Assembly: GCF_007990445.1 (NCBI RefSeq)
Contig: NZ_AP019841.1
Coordinates: 682,001-746,000 of the forward strand
Source of the DNA: Leptotrichia wadei
GTDB taxonomy: Bacteria; Fusobacteriota; Fusobacteriia; Fusobacteriales; Leptotrichiaceae
Direction of reading: 5' to 3'
DNA: 64,000 nucleotides
The position numbers and the translations under genes were made by a program. The notes under the pieces are model-generated. The model was given only the letters and a program-made list of their open reading frames with translations, was not told where the DNA came from and ran no database searches. Positions 25,361 to 34,319 of the stretch are shown one piece after another; position 1 is the first letter of the stretch, and every line of letters starts with the position of its first letter.

Positions 25361-26254
25361 GTGGATGTACATCATTTAAAAATTTTCTTTGAGGCATGCA
25401 AGGAAAAAAGTTTTACTAAAGCTGCAAAAAATTTATTTATAAGTCAATCTGCGGTGTCAATACAAATAAAAAAACTGGAAACAAAATTGGGAATCCAGCT
25501 TATTGAAAGAAATTCTAAAAATTTTAGGCTAACTTTTGCAGGAAAAGAACTTTATCGAATGTCAAAGGATGTTTTTGATAAGATTTTACGGGTAGAAAAG
25601 GAAATGGAGAAAATCTCGCATTATGGCAAGGGGAAGATTTGCATAGGGGCGACTCATAATATTGGTGAGCCTGTATTGCCGAGGATCATGGTGGAATTTA
25701 AGAAAAATAACCCCGAAATTGAATTTGATTTGTATATTAAGAATCGGGAATCACTTGTGAGGCATTTAAAGGAAGGAACAGTTGATATTGCCCTAATGGA
25801 GGAATATTTTATTGAGGATAAGGAAATAAAAGTGATTGAAACGGAAGAATACCCATTTGTTGTTGTGGCTGGAAGAGAAATATCAGATTACAGGGAATTG
25901 AAGGGAATGCAGCTGTTAAAGCGGGATACGCTTTTGACAAGTAAATATCTTGACTTATTTGAAAAAATAATTGGATTTAATTTGGAAAACCGTATTGTAA
26001 TAAACGGAAGTATTGAAACTATGAAAAATTTTATAAAAAGTGGGCTTGGTTTTGCTGTTTTGCCATATTATAGTGTTTATGAGGAAATTGAAAAGGGCGC
26101 TTTGAAAGTTATTCATAATTTTGAAAAATCAGAAGATAAATTTCAAATTGCCTATATTCGTGAAAATGGAGAAAAGCCGGGAATTTCAAAGTTTTTAAAA
26201 TTTGTAAAAAATTATAAAATTACGCCTGCTTTATTTTCGATAAAAAATAAATAA
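25361..26254 (+). CDS. LysR-family transcriptional regulator
   Basis: A 297-residue regulator starting at GTG 25361 (TTGGAGAG before it). The winged helix-turn-helix is at about 3-60: FFEACKEKSFTKAAKNLFIS then QSAVSIQIKKLETKLG. A linker helix and the two-lobed inducer-binding domain follow (about 88-290). It resembles CysB/CbbR-like LysR proteins in general only. It reads divergently from the C26 hydrolase gene, a layout often seen between a LysR gene and its target. The effector is unknown. Confidence 0.88.
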   Translation: MDVHHLKIFFEACKEKSFTKAAKNLFISQSAVSIQIKKLETKLGIQLIERNSKNFRLTFAGKELYRMSKDVFDKILRVEKEMEKISHYGKGKICIGATHNIGEPVLPRIMVEFKKNNPEIEFDLYIKNRESLVRHLKEGTVDIALMEEYFIEDKEIKVIETEEYPFVVVAGREISDYRELKGMQLLKRDTLLTSKYLDLFEKIIGFNLENRIVINGSIETMKNFIKSGLGFAVLPYYSVYEEIEKGALKVIHNFEKSEDKFQIAYIRENGEKPGISKFLKFVKNYKITPALFSIKNK

Positions 26255-26270
26255 TAATTTATATTAGACC

Positions 26271-26371
26271 TGTTCGATAACTATACAAACTTAGAATTTA
26301 ATAAAATAAATATCTTGAAGCAAGGGGTCTTGACCCCTTGTTATAGATAAAAAAGTTTAGGTTATCGAACA
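26271..26371. repeat. Dispersed hairpin repeat (MITE-like), best copy
   Basis: About 101 bases, with 11-bp terminal inverted repeats TGTTCGATAAC (26271-26281) and GTTATCGAACA (26361-26371). The centre is a perfect 9-bp hairpin, CAAGGGGTC (26321-26329) with GACCCCTTG (26332-26340). It has no coding capacity. Related copies are at 38155-38253 and 9929-10024, with decayed pieces elsewhere. It lies between the LysR gene and gmhA. Confidence 0.78.
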
Positions 26372-26409
26372 TATCTATTAAATAAATATTTTTTATATGG
26401 AGGGAAATT

Positions 26410-26994
26410 ATGTTAAAGGAAAATATTAGAAATTCGTATTTGACTGCTTTTGAAACTGTAAAGGCATTTGTAGAAAATGACGAAAATATTGAAAAAACAG
26501 AAAAAATTTCACAGGAATTGGCATTGGCTTATAAAAATGGGAAAAAGTCGCTAATTGCTGGAAATGGTGGAAGCAACTGTGATGCGATGCACTTTGCAGA
26601 AGAATTTACAGGAAGATTTAGAAAGGACAGAAGAGCGCTGCCATCAATAAGTATAAGTGATTCTTCACATATTACTTGTGTTGGGAATGACTATGGATTT
26701 GATTTTATCTTTGCAAAAGGTGTAGAGGCATTTGGGCAGGAAGGGGATTTTTTCTTTGGAATATCGACTTCGGGAAATTCTAAAAATGTGATTGAGGCTG
26801 TAAAAATGGCAAAGAAAAAAAATCTTAAAACTGTGGCATTGCTTGGAAAAGATGGTGGGAAATTAAAGGGAGAATGTGATTATGAATTTATAATTCCTGG
26901 TAAAACATCAGACAGGATTCAGGAAGTTCACATGATGATTTTACATATTATAATTGAAGGCGTAGAAAGAGTTTTATTTCCTGAAAATTATTAA
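26410..26994 (+). CDS. gmhA: Phosphoheptose isomerase
   Basis: A 194-residue SIS-domain enzyme that isomerises sedoheptulose-7-phosphate to heptose-7-phosphate, the first step to ADP-heptose for the LPS core. The family motifs AGNGGSNCDAMHFAEEFTGR and the phosphate-binding STSGNSKNVIEA are present, and the metal-site-type EVHMMILHIIIEGVE is near the end. ATG 26410 follows TGGAGGG at 6 bases. It stands alone; the other heptose genes (hldE, gmhB) are not in the window. It supports an LPS-containing Gram-negative host. Confidence 0.92.
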   Translation: MLKENIRNSYLTAFETVKAFVENDENIEKTEKISQELALAYKNGKKSLIAGNGGSNCDAMHFAEEFTGRFRKDRRALPSISISDSSHITCVGNDYGFDFIFAKGVEAFGQEGDFFFGISTSGNSKNVIEAVKMAKKKNLKTVALLGKDGGKLKGECDYEFIIPGKTSDRIQEVHMMILHIIIEGVERVLFPENY

Positions 26995-27048
26995 AATAAT
27001 GTAATTTTACCATAATTCTATTATAAATTAATGGAAATTTATAAGGAT

Positions 27049-27077
27049 TTTAACAGTTTAAAGTGGTATATTATATT
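27049..27077 (+). promoter_or_regulatory. Promoter of the MliC-like gene
   Basis: TTTAAC (27049-27054), a 17-base spacer and TATATT (27072-27077), about 50 bases before the start codon. Confidence 0.5.
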
Positions 27078-27128
27078 ACAGTAAATTTAAATAAATTTAC
27101 AAAATTTTGAAGAAAAGAGATGGTAAAG

Positions 27129-27485
27129 ATGAAATTATTAAAAAAATCTATGTTAGTATTATCTGTAATGACATTAATTGGAGGAATGAGCTTTGCTGCT
27201 GCAACTAAGACTAGAAAAAAAGCAGTTGCTAAAAAAACAGTAGCTAAAAAAGTTGCTTCAGAATCATATACTTGCGGTTCTGAAAAAATAACAGTTGCTT
27301 ATCCAACAACAAAAACTGCAAGATTAACAACTAAAGCAGGAAAAGTTTATAACTTAAATATTGCAGTATCAGGTAGTGGATCAAGATATGTTTCTAAAAA
27401 TGGAAATATTGAATTTTTTAAAGGTGGAAAAGATGCCATTTATAGAGGACCTAATGGTATTGAAAAATCTTGTACAAAAAGATAA
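27129..27485 (+). CDS. MliC-family lysozyme inhibitor (C-type lysozyme), secreted
   Basis: A 118-residue protein. The signal peptide MKLLKKSMLVLSVMTLIGGM ends at about SFA-A (residues 21-24). A lysine-rich linker (KTRKKAVAKKTVAKK) follows. The remaining about 75 residues match the MliC/PliC fold: YTCGSEKITVAYP, a beta-barrel pattern, the SGSGSRYVSKNGNIEFF segment (family SGxxY motif), and a final Cys that would form a disulfide with the first (C in YTCG and C in KSCTK). These proteins block host C-type lysozyme. There is no lipobox, so this one is likely soluble in the periplasm. ATG 27129 is preferred over ATG 27120 because of the ribosome-site spacing. Confidence 0.78.
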   Translation: MKLLKKSMLVLSVMTLIGGMSFAAATKTRKKAVAKKTVAKKVASESYTCGSEKITVAYPTTKTARLTTKAGKVYNLNIAVSGSGSRYVSKNGNIEFFKGGKDAIYRGPNGIEKSCTKR

Positions 27486-27536
27486 CTCTTAAAATAAAAA
27501 GTAGAATAAAGGAATTTTAATTTTAACTGAGTTTTA

Positions 27537-27600
27537 GAAAGTGCAGCTGGCGGATTTAGTGAGTGAAATCATTGAATTTGTTGGTTGTACTTTTTTATTT
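27537..27600 (+). terminator. Terminator after the MliC-like gene
   Basis: AAAGTGCAGC pairs with GGTTGTACTTT through a large imperfect hairpin, followed by a T-run at about 27592-27597. The rest of the gap to 27852 includes a decayed end of the dispersed repeat (TTAGTTATCGAAT near 27686-27698). Confidence 0.6.
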
Positions 27601-27852
27601 TGCTTTTTTATAAAATTCAATATTATACTATTTTCCATTAAAACAGCAGGCTGGTTATGAATTTCTTTGCAAGAGATCAAGATTTTTAGTTATCGAATAA
27701 TATAATTTCCATTTTTAAATAAAGTTTAACATTATTTAGTATTAAATTTTTTTATTCATTGAAATAGAATGATTGAAAATCTTTGTTAAAAGTGATAAAA
27801 TTATAGAGTATAAGTAGAAAAATAAATTCAATAATTAAGAGAGGAAATTATA

Positions 27853-29460
27853 ATGCACGAATTGGCTATAATCATTTCAACTTGGGTAATTCCGTTTGAG
27901 AGAATACATTATTTGATAATTATTATTTTAGCTGTATCAATACTGCTGTCTGATAGATCACCAAATGCGATGCTCTCTTGGATTTTTACAATTTTTACAT
28001 TTCCGCTTGGTGGGGCAATATTGTATCTCCTGTTTGGAATTAACTGGAGAAAGAATAAGATAATTTCAAAGAGAATGAAGGGTGAAGAAAAAAAACTGTT
28101 TTCAAGACTTTTTAACTTTATGCAGCGGGATGTATCGGATATTTTCAGGTCACGGGACTTTTTTTATTATAATCGGCTAAAAAATATAGATGGAAATGCT
28201 GATAAAATGTCTGAATCTGAAATAAAGAAAAAAATTCAAGGTCAAATTGATACGATGATAACAAATATTGGACTTCCTGCTCAGCAAAGGGAAATTGTGA
28301 AAATGCTTTACAGGGCTGAAGGGACCTTTTTGACTAATAATGATTCCTATAAGCTGTTTTACGGCGGTAAAGAGGCTTTTGACTCTATTTTGGAGGATAT
28401 TGGAAATGCGAAAAATACGATTTATATGGAATATTTTATATGGAAGGCTGATGAATTAGGAGAAAGAATAAAAAATGCACTTATAAAAAAGGCAAAGGAA
28501 GGTGTCAAGATAAAACTGCTTTTTGATGGGGTAGGGACATGGAAATTACCGAAAAAGTATAAAAGGGAGCTTAGAAATGCCGGAATTGAAATAAGATGGT
28601 TTTTGGATGTAAAATTTTTTATTTCCAAGATGAATTATAGAAATCATCGTAAAATAGCCTTAATTGACAATAAAATAGTTCATACTGGCGGAATGAATGT
28701 GGGTCAGGAATATATAGACGGCGGAAAGCGATTTGAAAGCTGGAGGGATACGAATATTAGAATTACTGGGGAAATAATAGGGCAGTATCTTGCGATTTTT
28801 GTAACAGATTGGCTAAATAGTGGAGGTAAATACAGTTTTGGTGAAGATGTAAAGGGGGAAGCGGTTCACGAATTGGAAGAGCAGAAGCCGATTGACAAAC
28901 AGGAAAAGCTGGAATATTTAATGCAGGTTTCTTCAAGCGGGCCTGACACAGAGTGGACGACTTTAAAATATTTGTATTCTAAAATGATTGCAACTGCAAA
29001 AAATGAAGTTTTGATTCAAAGCCCTTATTTTGTGCCTGATACAGATTTGGTTTCCCAGCTGAAAATGGCAGCCCTTTCGGGAGTAAAAATAAAAATAATG
29101 ATTACAGGAGTACCTGATAAAAAGATGCCATATTGGATTGCAGAAACTTATTTTGCAGAATTGATAGAGGCTGGAATTGAGATTTTTAGATATAAGGCAG
29201 GATTTTTGCACAGTAAAAATATAATAGTGGATGAAAAAATATCTACGATGGGAACGTGTAACTTTGATATGAGAAGTTTTGAAATAAATTATGAAGTAAA
29301 TTCGGTATTTTATAGTGTAGAAATTAGTAAAGATTTAAAGACACAGTTTTTGAAAGATTTGGAAGTGTGTGAAAGATTTGATGAGGCAAGATTGAAGAAG
29401 GTGACTTTTAGAAAACGGCTGAGAAATTCTGTATTCAAGTTAATTTCACCAATAATGTAA
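27853..29460 (+). CDS. cls: Cardiolipin synthase
   Basis: A 535-residue inner-membrane phospholipase-D-type transferase that joins two phosphatidylglycerols. Two N-terminal transmembrane helices lie at about 17-35 and 43-62. PLD motif 1 is HRKIALIDNKIVHTGGMN (about 265) and motif 2 is HSKNIIVDEKISTMGTCN (about 455). The C-terminus FKLISPIM is typical of the family. ATG 27853 has GAGAGG upstream. The next gene, truB, begins 32 bases later. Confidence 0.93.
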   Translation: MHELAIIISTWVIPFERIHYLIIIILAVSILLSDRSPNAMLSWIFTIFTFPLGGAILYLLFGINWRKNKIISKRMKGEEKKLFSRLFNFMQRDVSDIFRSRDFFYYNRLKNIDGNADKMSESEIKKKIQGQIDTMITNIGLPAQQREIVKMLYRAEGTFLTNNDSYKLFYGGKEAFDSILEDIGNAKNTIYMEYFIWKADELGERIKNALIKKAKEGVKIKLLFDGVGTWKLPKKYKRELRNAGIEIRWFLDVKFFISKMNYRNHRKIALIDNKIVHTGGMNVGQEYIDGGKRFESWRDTNIRITGEIIGQYLAIFVTDWLNSGGKYSFGEDVKGEAVHELEEQKPIDKQEKLEYLMQVSSSGPDTEWTTLKYLYSKMIATAKNEVLIQSPYFVPDTDLVSQLKMAALSGVKIKIMITGVPDKKMPYWIAETYFAELIEAGIEIFRYKAGFLHSKNIIVDEKISTMGTCNFDMRSFEINYEVNSVFYSVEISKDLKTQFLKDLEVCERFDEARLKKVTFRKRLRNSVFKLISPIM

Positions 29461-29492
29461 AAAAATTATAATAATTGTGGGAAGGAAGACGA

Positions 29493-30569
29493 ATGGAAAA
29501 AAATTTCACGAAAGATGGACTTATTCTATTGAATAAAAGTAAAGGGATAAGCTCGTTTGCGGCAATTAATGAGCTGAAAAGAAAAATAAAGGCTAAAAAA
29601 GTCGGGCATGCAGGGACGCTGGATCCAATGGCTGAAGGGCTTATGATTGTTATGGTTAATGATGCTACAAAATTTTCTGATGACCTGATGAAAAAGGAAA
29701 AGGAATATTATGTTGAAATGGAACTTGGATACAAAACTGATACTTATGATCTGGAAGGGACGGTTATTGAAAGATATGAGGCTGAAATAAATATAGGCAA
29801 TGCCCAAATAATAAAAGCTGTAAATAGTTTTAAAGGAAAAATAAAGCAGATTCCGCCAATGTATTCTGCAATAAAGGTAGATGGGAAAAAACTTTATGAT
29901 TTAGCTAGAAAAGGTGTAGAAGTTGAAAGAGCTGAAAGAAATGTGGAAATTTCAGAAATTAGAAAAATCAAAATCTCTAGGCCAGATAAAAATTCAAAAG
30001 TCAATGAAAATATCAAAATTTCATTTTATGCAAAAGTCAGCAGTGGAACTTATATCCGTTCTCTAGTTTACGATATTGGGGAAAAATTGGGAGTTTTTGC
30101 TACGATGACAAGGCTTGTGAGAACTAAAATTGGAAGATTTGAAATTGAAGATGCGATTGATTTGGAAAAGGCTGAAGCTGAAATTGATAAATTGAAGGAA
30201 TTGGTGGAGGCTAAAAGGGAAAATGAATCGTTTTGGGCTACAAAAAGTGATGCTGTGATTAGGGCTGAAAAGATTCGGGAAATAGTGTGTTTTGTAGAAA
30301 TAGAATATGTGCTTGACTATTTTGGGATAAATGTTTCCAATGAGAAATATGGAAAATTGAAAAATGGAATGACAGTTATCGACACATTTAAAAAATTTGA
30401 AAATATAAGTAAAGAAGTTAATATGAGAAAAAAAATCAAGGAAAATCAGAAATTTAAGATTTATGTGAGAAATAGAGACACAAATGAACGGGAATTTCGT
30501 GGAATTGTGAAAATTGTAAATATTAAGGGAGATAGAATTTATTTAAAGAGAGATAAATACTTTTTGTAA
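29493..30569 (+). CDS. truB: tRNA pseudouridine(55) synthase
   Basis: A 358-residue enzyme that makes pseudouridine 55 in the T-loop of tRNAs. The start at 29493 (GGAAGGAAG upstream) gives MEKNFTKDGLILLNKSKGIS; an earlier in-frame TTG/GTG-type start at 29475 is less likely. The catalytic Asp is D44 in HAGTLDPMAEGL, with the KEYYVEMELGYKTDTYD and SGTYIRSLVYDIG motifs following. It is some 50 residues longer than E. coli TruB; the extra length is in the C-terminal PUA-like part (about 225-358). It probably forms an operon with cls and the exonuclease-like gene. Confidence 0.92.
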   Translation: MEKNFTKDGLILLNKSKGISSFAAINELKRKIKAKKVGHAGTLDPMAEGLMIVMVNDATKFSDDLMKKEKEYYVEMELGYKTDTYDLEGTVIERYEAEINIGNAQIIKAVNSFKGKIKQIPPMYSAIKVDGKKLYDLARKGVEVERAERNVEISEIRKIKISRPDKNSKVNENIKISFYAKVSSGTYIRSLVYDIGEKLGVFATMTRLVRTKIGRFEIEDAIDLEKAEAEIDKLKELVEAKRENESFWATKSDAVIRAEKIREIVCFVEIEYVLDYFGINVSNEKYGKLKNGMTVIDTFKKFENISKEVNMRKKIKENQKFKIYVRNRDTNEREFRGIVKIVNIKGDRIYLKRDKYFL

Positions 30570-30601
30570 CTTTCAGAATTGAAAAGTGGTGATAATAATA
30601 T

Positions 30602-32185
30602 ATGAAGAAGTCAAATAAATATGTATTTGATATCGAAGTTTTTCCAAATTACTTTTGTATTGTGTTAAAAAAGTTGAATGATGATAAAATATTAATTATT
30701 GATTCGGATAATTTTAACCGTCAAAAGAAACTTCTGTATGGAGTCATTTCAAAAAATGTGCTAATTTCCTATGCGGGGCATAGTTTTGATGACATTGTGA
30801 TTAATGATCTTTTAAAATACAGAAATTCAAATGTAAATAGGAATAAATTAAACAGCGAAATAAAAATAATAAGAAATATTCCAAAAAATGGATATAAAAG
30901 CGAGAATCACGAATTTAATTCGTATGATCTGGCTTATGAATATAACTTGAATCTTGGGGTAAAAGGGTTTGAGTTTAATTGTGGAGATAATATTGAAGAG
31001 CAGGATTTTGCCAACTTTAATTATGTAATTAAAAAAAATATATATGATAAAACTGTTGACAAGGTAATTGACTACTGCCTTCAGGATGTTTTAGCAACTG
31101 AAAAAATGTATAATTTTATAATTTCAGAAGAAAGTAACTGGGATGAAAAGGAAAATCTGTTAAATATACTTACAAATGGCAATTACAGCAACAATATGAA
31201 ACTTAAGGGAAAGATAAAATACTTAAATTATAGTAATGACAAACTTGTGACTATGCTTCTTAAACAAAATTCTGATAACACCAGCCAGGCTAAAATAAAT
31301 TATTCAAAAAGAATAAAAATGGATGATTATGATAATTATCTTCAGAAAAAAGTGTATAAATTGTCAATAAAAAAAGATCATCTGTATAAATGGCTTCTTG
31401 AAAACAAAATTTTTCTTGAAAAAGATAGAAGCATAGTAAACAAAATACCAAGGGATCTGCTTTTAAAGTCATCATTTGTAAAGGATGTTTTAAACAGATA
31501 CAGAATAAGTATTGTGAAAAGAATAAAAAGAGTCTTTGCAAGGGAAGGCATTGAAATGGTTGGGGCATCAGAAAATGATATTTTTATAACAAATGTAACC
31601 GATGAACTTTTAAGTAAAATAAGAAATAAAATAAATCATCAGTATCAGGATATTTTCTCAATAGAAGATATTGATAAATTTTTGAAAAATAAATGTTCAA
31701 TTTTATATAAAATAGGTGACAAAGTCAGAGGAATTAATGAATATCATTACAGCAAGCTAATTATGCCAAGAAATCATAGATGGATTTCAGAAATTTTAAA
31801 ATTATATTTTTGGGAAAAAAAGGAAATAGGAACGGCGGTAAGAGAAGTTTTTTCAGAAAATCCTGACATATTTTTTATGTATGCTTCTGTTTATGAAGAT
31901 ATTTATGCCTGTGATGAAAATGGAAAAATGAAATTTGAAAGCAGTGAAGTGCTGGATAAATTTAGGAAATATCGGCTATATTTTTCAAGAACAGGATTAT
32001 ATAAGGCTGTTATCCGTAAAGATGAAAAATATTATGAAAAATATGGTTTTGGAGATATTAACGACAACTTGTATAAAGTGAGGAATGTTGAAACAAGCGT
32101 AAGCGAATTTGAAAATTATGAGGATATTGACTTGGAAAGTTATATTGACTATATTCAAAATTATATAGAAAAATATTTTGGATAG
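30602..32185 (+). CDS. Phage DNA-polymerase-like protein with 3'-5' exonuclease domain
   Basis: A 527-residue protein that I do not recognise as a named family. Its first about 175 residues look like a DnaQ/PolB 3'-5' exonuclease as found in phage polymerases. ExoI is D10/E12 in FDIEVFPNYF, ExoII D63 or D64 in AGHSFDDIVI, and ExoIII Y158 and D162 in DYCLQDVLAT. A later segment, GIEMVGASENDIFIT (about 316-330) followed by FLKNKCSILYKIGDKVRG, resembles the polymerase palm motif C region. The catalytic acids of that motif are not conserved, and motifs A and B are missing. It may be a domesticated polymerase kept as a nuclease. It sits 32 bases after truB and before ruvC. Confidence 0.6.
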   Translation: MKKSNKYVFDIEVFPNYFCIVLKKLNDDKILIIDSDNFNRQKKLLYGVISKNVLISYAGHSFDDIVINDLLKYRNSNVNRNKLNSEIKIIRNIPKNGYKSENHEFNSYDLAYEYNLNLGVKGFEFNCGDNIEEQDFANFNYVIKKNIYDKTVDKVIDYCLQDVLATEKMYNFIISEESNWDEKENLLNILTNGNYSNNMKLKGKIKYLNYSNDKLVTMLLKQNSDNTSQAKINYSKRIKMDDYDNYLQKKVYKLSIKKDHLYKWLLENKIFLEKDRSIVNKIPRDLLLKSSFVKDVLNRYRISIVKRIKRVFAREGIEMVGASENDIFITNVTDELLSKIRNKINHQYQDIFSIEDIDKFLKNKCSILYKIGDKVRGINEYHYSKLIMPRNHRWISEILKLYFWEKKEIGTAVREVFSENPDIFFMYASVYEDIYACDENGKMKFESSEVLDKFRKYRLYFSRTGLYKAVIRKDEKYYEKYGFGDINDNLYKVRNVETSVSEFENYEDIDLESYIDYIQNYIEKYFG

Positions 32186-32199
32186 CATATACGGATACC

Positions 32200-32228
32200 T
32201 TGCATACAGTCTTTAGGTGTGATATAAT
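32200..32228 (+). promoter_or_regulatory. Promoter of ruvC
   Basis: TTGCAT (32200-32205), a 17-base spacer and TATAAT (32223-32228), 38 bases before the ruvC ATG. Confidence 0.72.
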
Positions 32229-32265
32229 AAAAAAATAAGGAAGTAGAGGAAAAATAAAAGAAAAT

Positions 32266-32835
32266 ATGAGAATTTTAGGGATAGATCCTGGAACAGCGAT
32301 AGTGGGATATGCTATTGTAGATTATGAAAATGGCAAGTATAATCCGCTTGACTATGGCTGTATTTTTACAGATAAGGATGAAGATATGCCAATCAGGCTG
32401 GAAAAAATTTATGATGGGCTGGAAAACATTATAAAGCTATGGAAGCCAGCAGATATGGCTATTGAAGACTTATTTTTCTTTAAGAATCAAAAAACAGTAA
32501 TAAAAGTAGGACAGGCTCGTGGAGTAATAACTTTAGCAGGGCAAAAAAATAAGCTGAATTTATACAGTTACACTCCGCTTCAAGTAAAAATGGGAATTGC
32601 AAGTTATGGAAGAGCTGATAAAAAGCAAATTCAGGAAATGGTAAAGTTAATATTAAAGTTAGATGAGATTCCAAAGCCTGATGATGCTGCAGATGCCCTT
32701 GCCATCGCAATTACTCACATAAATTCTAAAATAGGATTTGGCGGGTTTGACAGGGGAGATAATATTACAAAAAAATTGAGTAAAATTACTTCCAATCGAA
32801 TAAAACTGGAAGATTACAAAAAATTAATAAAATAA
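32266..32835 (+). CDS. ruvC: Crossover junction endodeoxyribonuclease RuvC
   Basis: A 189-residue Holliday-junction resolvase. The catalytic acids are D7 (GIDPGTAIVGYA), E67 (MAIEDLFFFKN) and the aspartates in PDDAADALAIAI (about 138-146). The family basic segment VGQARGVITLAG follows E67, and the ASYGRADKKQIQEMV stretch is conserved. The length is slightly over the usual 165-175 because of a basic C-terminal tail. A strong promoter precedes it, and trmL begins 43 bases after. ruvA and ruvB are not in the window. Confidence 0.95.
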   Translation: MRILGIDPGTAIVGYAIVDYENGKYNPLDYGCIFTDKDEDMPIRLEKIYDGLENIIKLWKPADMAIEDLFFFKNQKTVIKVGQARGVITLAGQKNKLNLYSYTPLQVKMGIASYGRADKKQIQEMVKLILKLDEIPKPDDAADALAIAITHINSKIGFGGFDRGDNITKKLSKITSNRIKLEDYKKLIK

Positions 32836-32878
32836 GATTATATATTAAAAATTTAGATAGAAAGAATGGTAGATAAAA

Positions 32879-33343
32879 ATGAACATAGTTCTATTAAATC
32901 CAGAAATACATGTAAACACAGGAAATATCGGAAGAACCTGTGTTTTAACAAATACAAGGCTGCATTTAATAAAACCTCTAGGTTTTGAACTGGATGACAA
33001 GAAAATAAGACGTGCAGGGCTAGATTACTGGAAAAACGTACAGCTTTTTGTATGGGAAAACTTGGAACACTTTTGGAAGGAAAATATTGAAAATAACGAA
33101 AATGCAAAAATTTATTTTGCAACGACAAAAACGGATCAAAGATATACAGATGTAAAATTTAATCATGATGACTATATAATGTTTGGGCCTGAATCTCGTG
33201 GAATTCCTGAAGAAATATTGAATAAATATAAGGAAAATAATATTACGATTCCAATGCTGCCGCTTGGGAGATCACTGAATTTGTCAAATGCGGTGGCAAT
33301 TGTGCTGTTTGAGGCTTTAAGACAAAATAATTTTGAATATTAG
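32879..33343 (+). CDS. trmL: tRNA (cytidine(34)-2'-O)-methyltransferase
   Basis: A 154-residue SPOUT-fold, SAM-dependent enzyme acting on wobble position 34. The N-terminus MNIVLLNPEIHVNTGNIGRT is diagnostic. The trefoil-knot SAM site is formed by FGPESRGIPEEIL, IPMLPLGRSLNLSNAVAIVL and the closing helix. The length matches TrmL exactly. It follows ruvC by 43 bases and precedes thyA by 70 bases; the three may form one transcript. Confidence 0.93.
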   Translation: MNIVLLNPEIHVNTGNIGRTCVLTNTRLHLIKPLGFELDDKKIRRAGLDYWKNVQLFVWENLEHFWKENIENNENAKIYFATTKTDQRYTDVKFNHDDYIMFGPESRGIPEEILNKYKENNITIPMLPLGRSLNLSNAVAIVLFEALRQNNFEY

Positions 33344-33413
33344 TAAAGTTAAATAGCGTAGCAGGAGTATTTATATTTAAAAATTAAAAGTTTTTGGGAA
33401 AAGTGGAGGGAAA

Positions 33414-34283
33414 ATGAAACAATATTTGGATATGGTCAAGCATGTGCTTGACAATGGAGTAAAAAAGGAAAATAGAACAGGAGTTGATACGATTTCAACT
33501 TTTGCCTATTCGTATAAGGTTGACTTGAGTGAAGGATATCCACTTCTGACAACTAAAAAAATGTATTTTAATTCGATGCTGCATGAACTGTTCTGGTATT
33601 TGTCTGGGGAAGAGCATATTAAGAATTTACGTAAAAAGACAAAGATATGGGATGCCTGGGCGGATGAGGAAGGAAGGCTGGAAACGGCTTATGGAAGATT
33701 CTGGAGAAGATATCCTGTTCCAGAAATTGCTTTGGATGGGGAAGTTTTTGCAGATGAAAATAATCCCTGGACAACAAGAGAAGAAAATGGACAGTTAGTA
33801 TTCGATCAAATTCAGTATATTATTGATACTTTGAAGGAGTTAAAAACAAATCCTAATCATAAAAATGGGAGAAGAATGATAGTTTTGGCCTGGAATCCAG
33901 GAAATGCGACAATTAGTAAATTACCGCCGTGTCATTATACTTTTGCATTCAATGTTTTAGGAAATAAATTGAATTGCCATTTGACTCAGAGAAGTGGAGA
34001 TATTGCACTTGGGATACCATTTAATCTGGCTTGCTATTCGTTACTTACAATGATGATTGCAAAAGAGTGCGGCTATGAAGCTGGAGAATTTGCTCATACA
34101 ATAATAGATGCTCATATTTATGAAAATCATATCGAAGGATTGAAGGAGCAGCTGACAAGAAAACCGCTAAAACTTGCCAAAATCAAGATTGCGGATAAGC
34201 CATTTAATGAATTGACATTTGAAGATATTATGCTGGAAGATTATGAAAGCTATCCGGCTATTAAATTTGAAGTTGCGGTTTAA
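33414..34283 (+). CDS. thyA: Thymidylate synthase
   Basis: A 289-residue enzyme that methylates dUMP to dTMP using methylene-tetrahydrofolate. The nucleophile is C173 in LPPCHYTFAFNV, with QRSGDIALGIPFNLACYS and HIYENHIEGL as further substrate motifs. RTGVDT near the start is the phosphate-binding arginine segment. The insert FADENNPWTTREENGQ (about 112-127) is longer than in E. coli ThyA. folA follows 36 bases later, a logical pairing because ThyA makes the dihydrofolate that FolA reduces. GTGGAGGG precedes the ATG. Confidence 0.95.
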   Translation: MKQYLDMVKHVLDNGVKKENRTGVDTISTFAYSYKVDLSEGYPLLTTKKMYFNSMLHELFWYLSGEEHIKNLRKKTKIWDAWADEEGRLETAYGRFWRRYPVPEIALDGEVFADENNPWTTREENGQLVFDQIQYIIDTLKELKTNPNHKNGRRMIVLAWNPGNATISKLPPCHYTFAFNVLGNKLNCHLTQRSGDIALGIPFNLACYSLLTMMIAKECGYEAGEFAHTIIDAHIYENHIEGLKEQLTRKPLKLAKIKIADKPFNELTFEDIMLEDYESYPAIKFEVAV

Positions 34284-34319
34284 TAATTTAAGAAAATAAA
34301 AATAAAAAAAGGAGCTATG

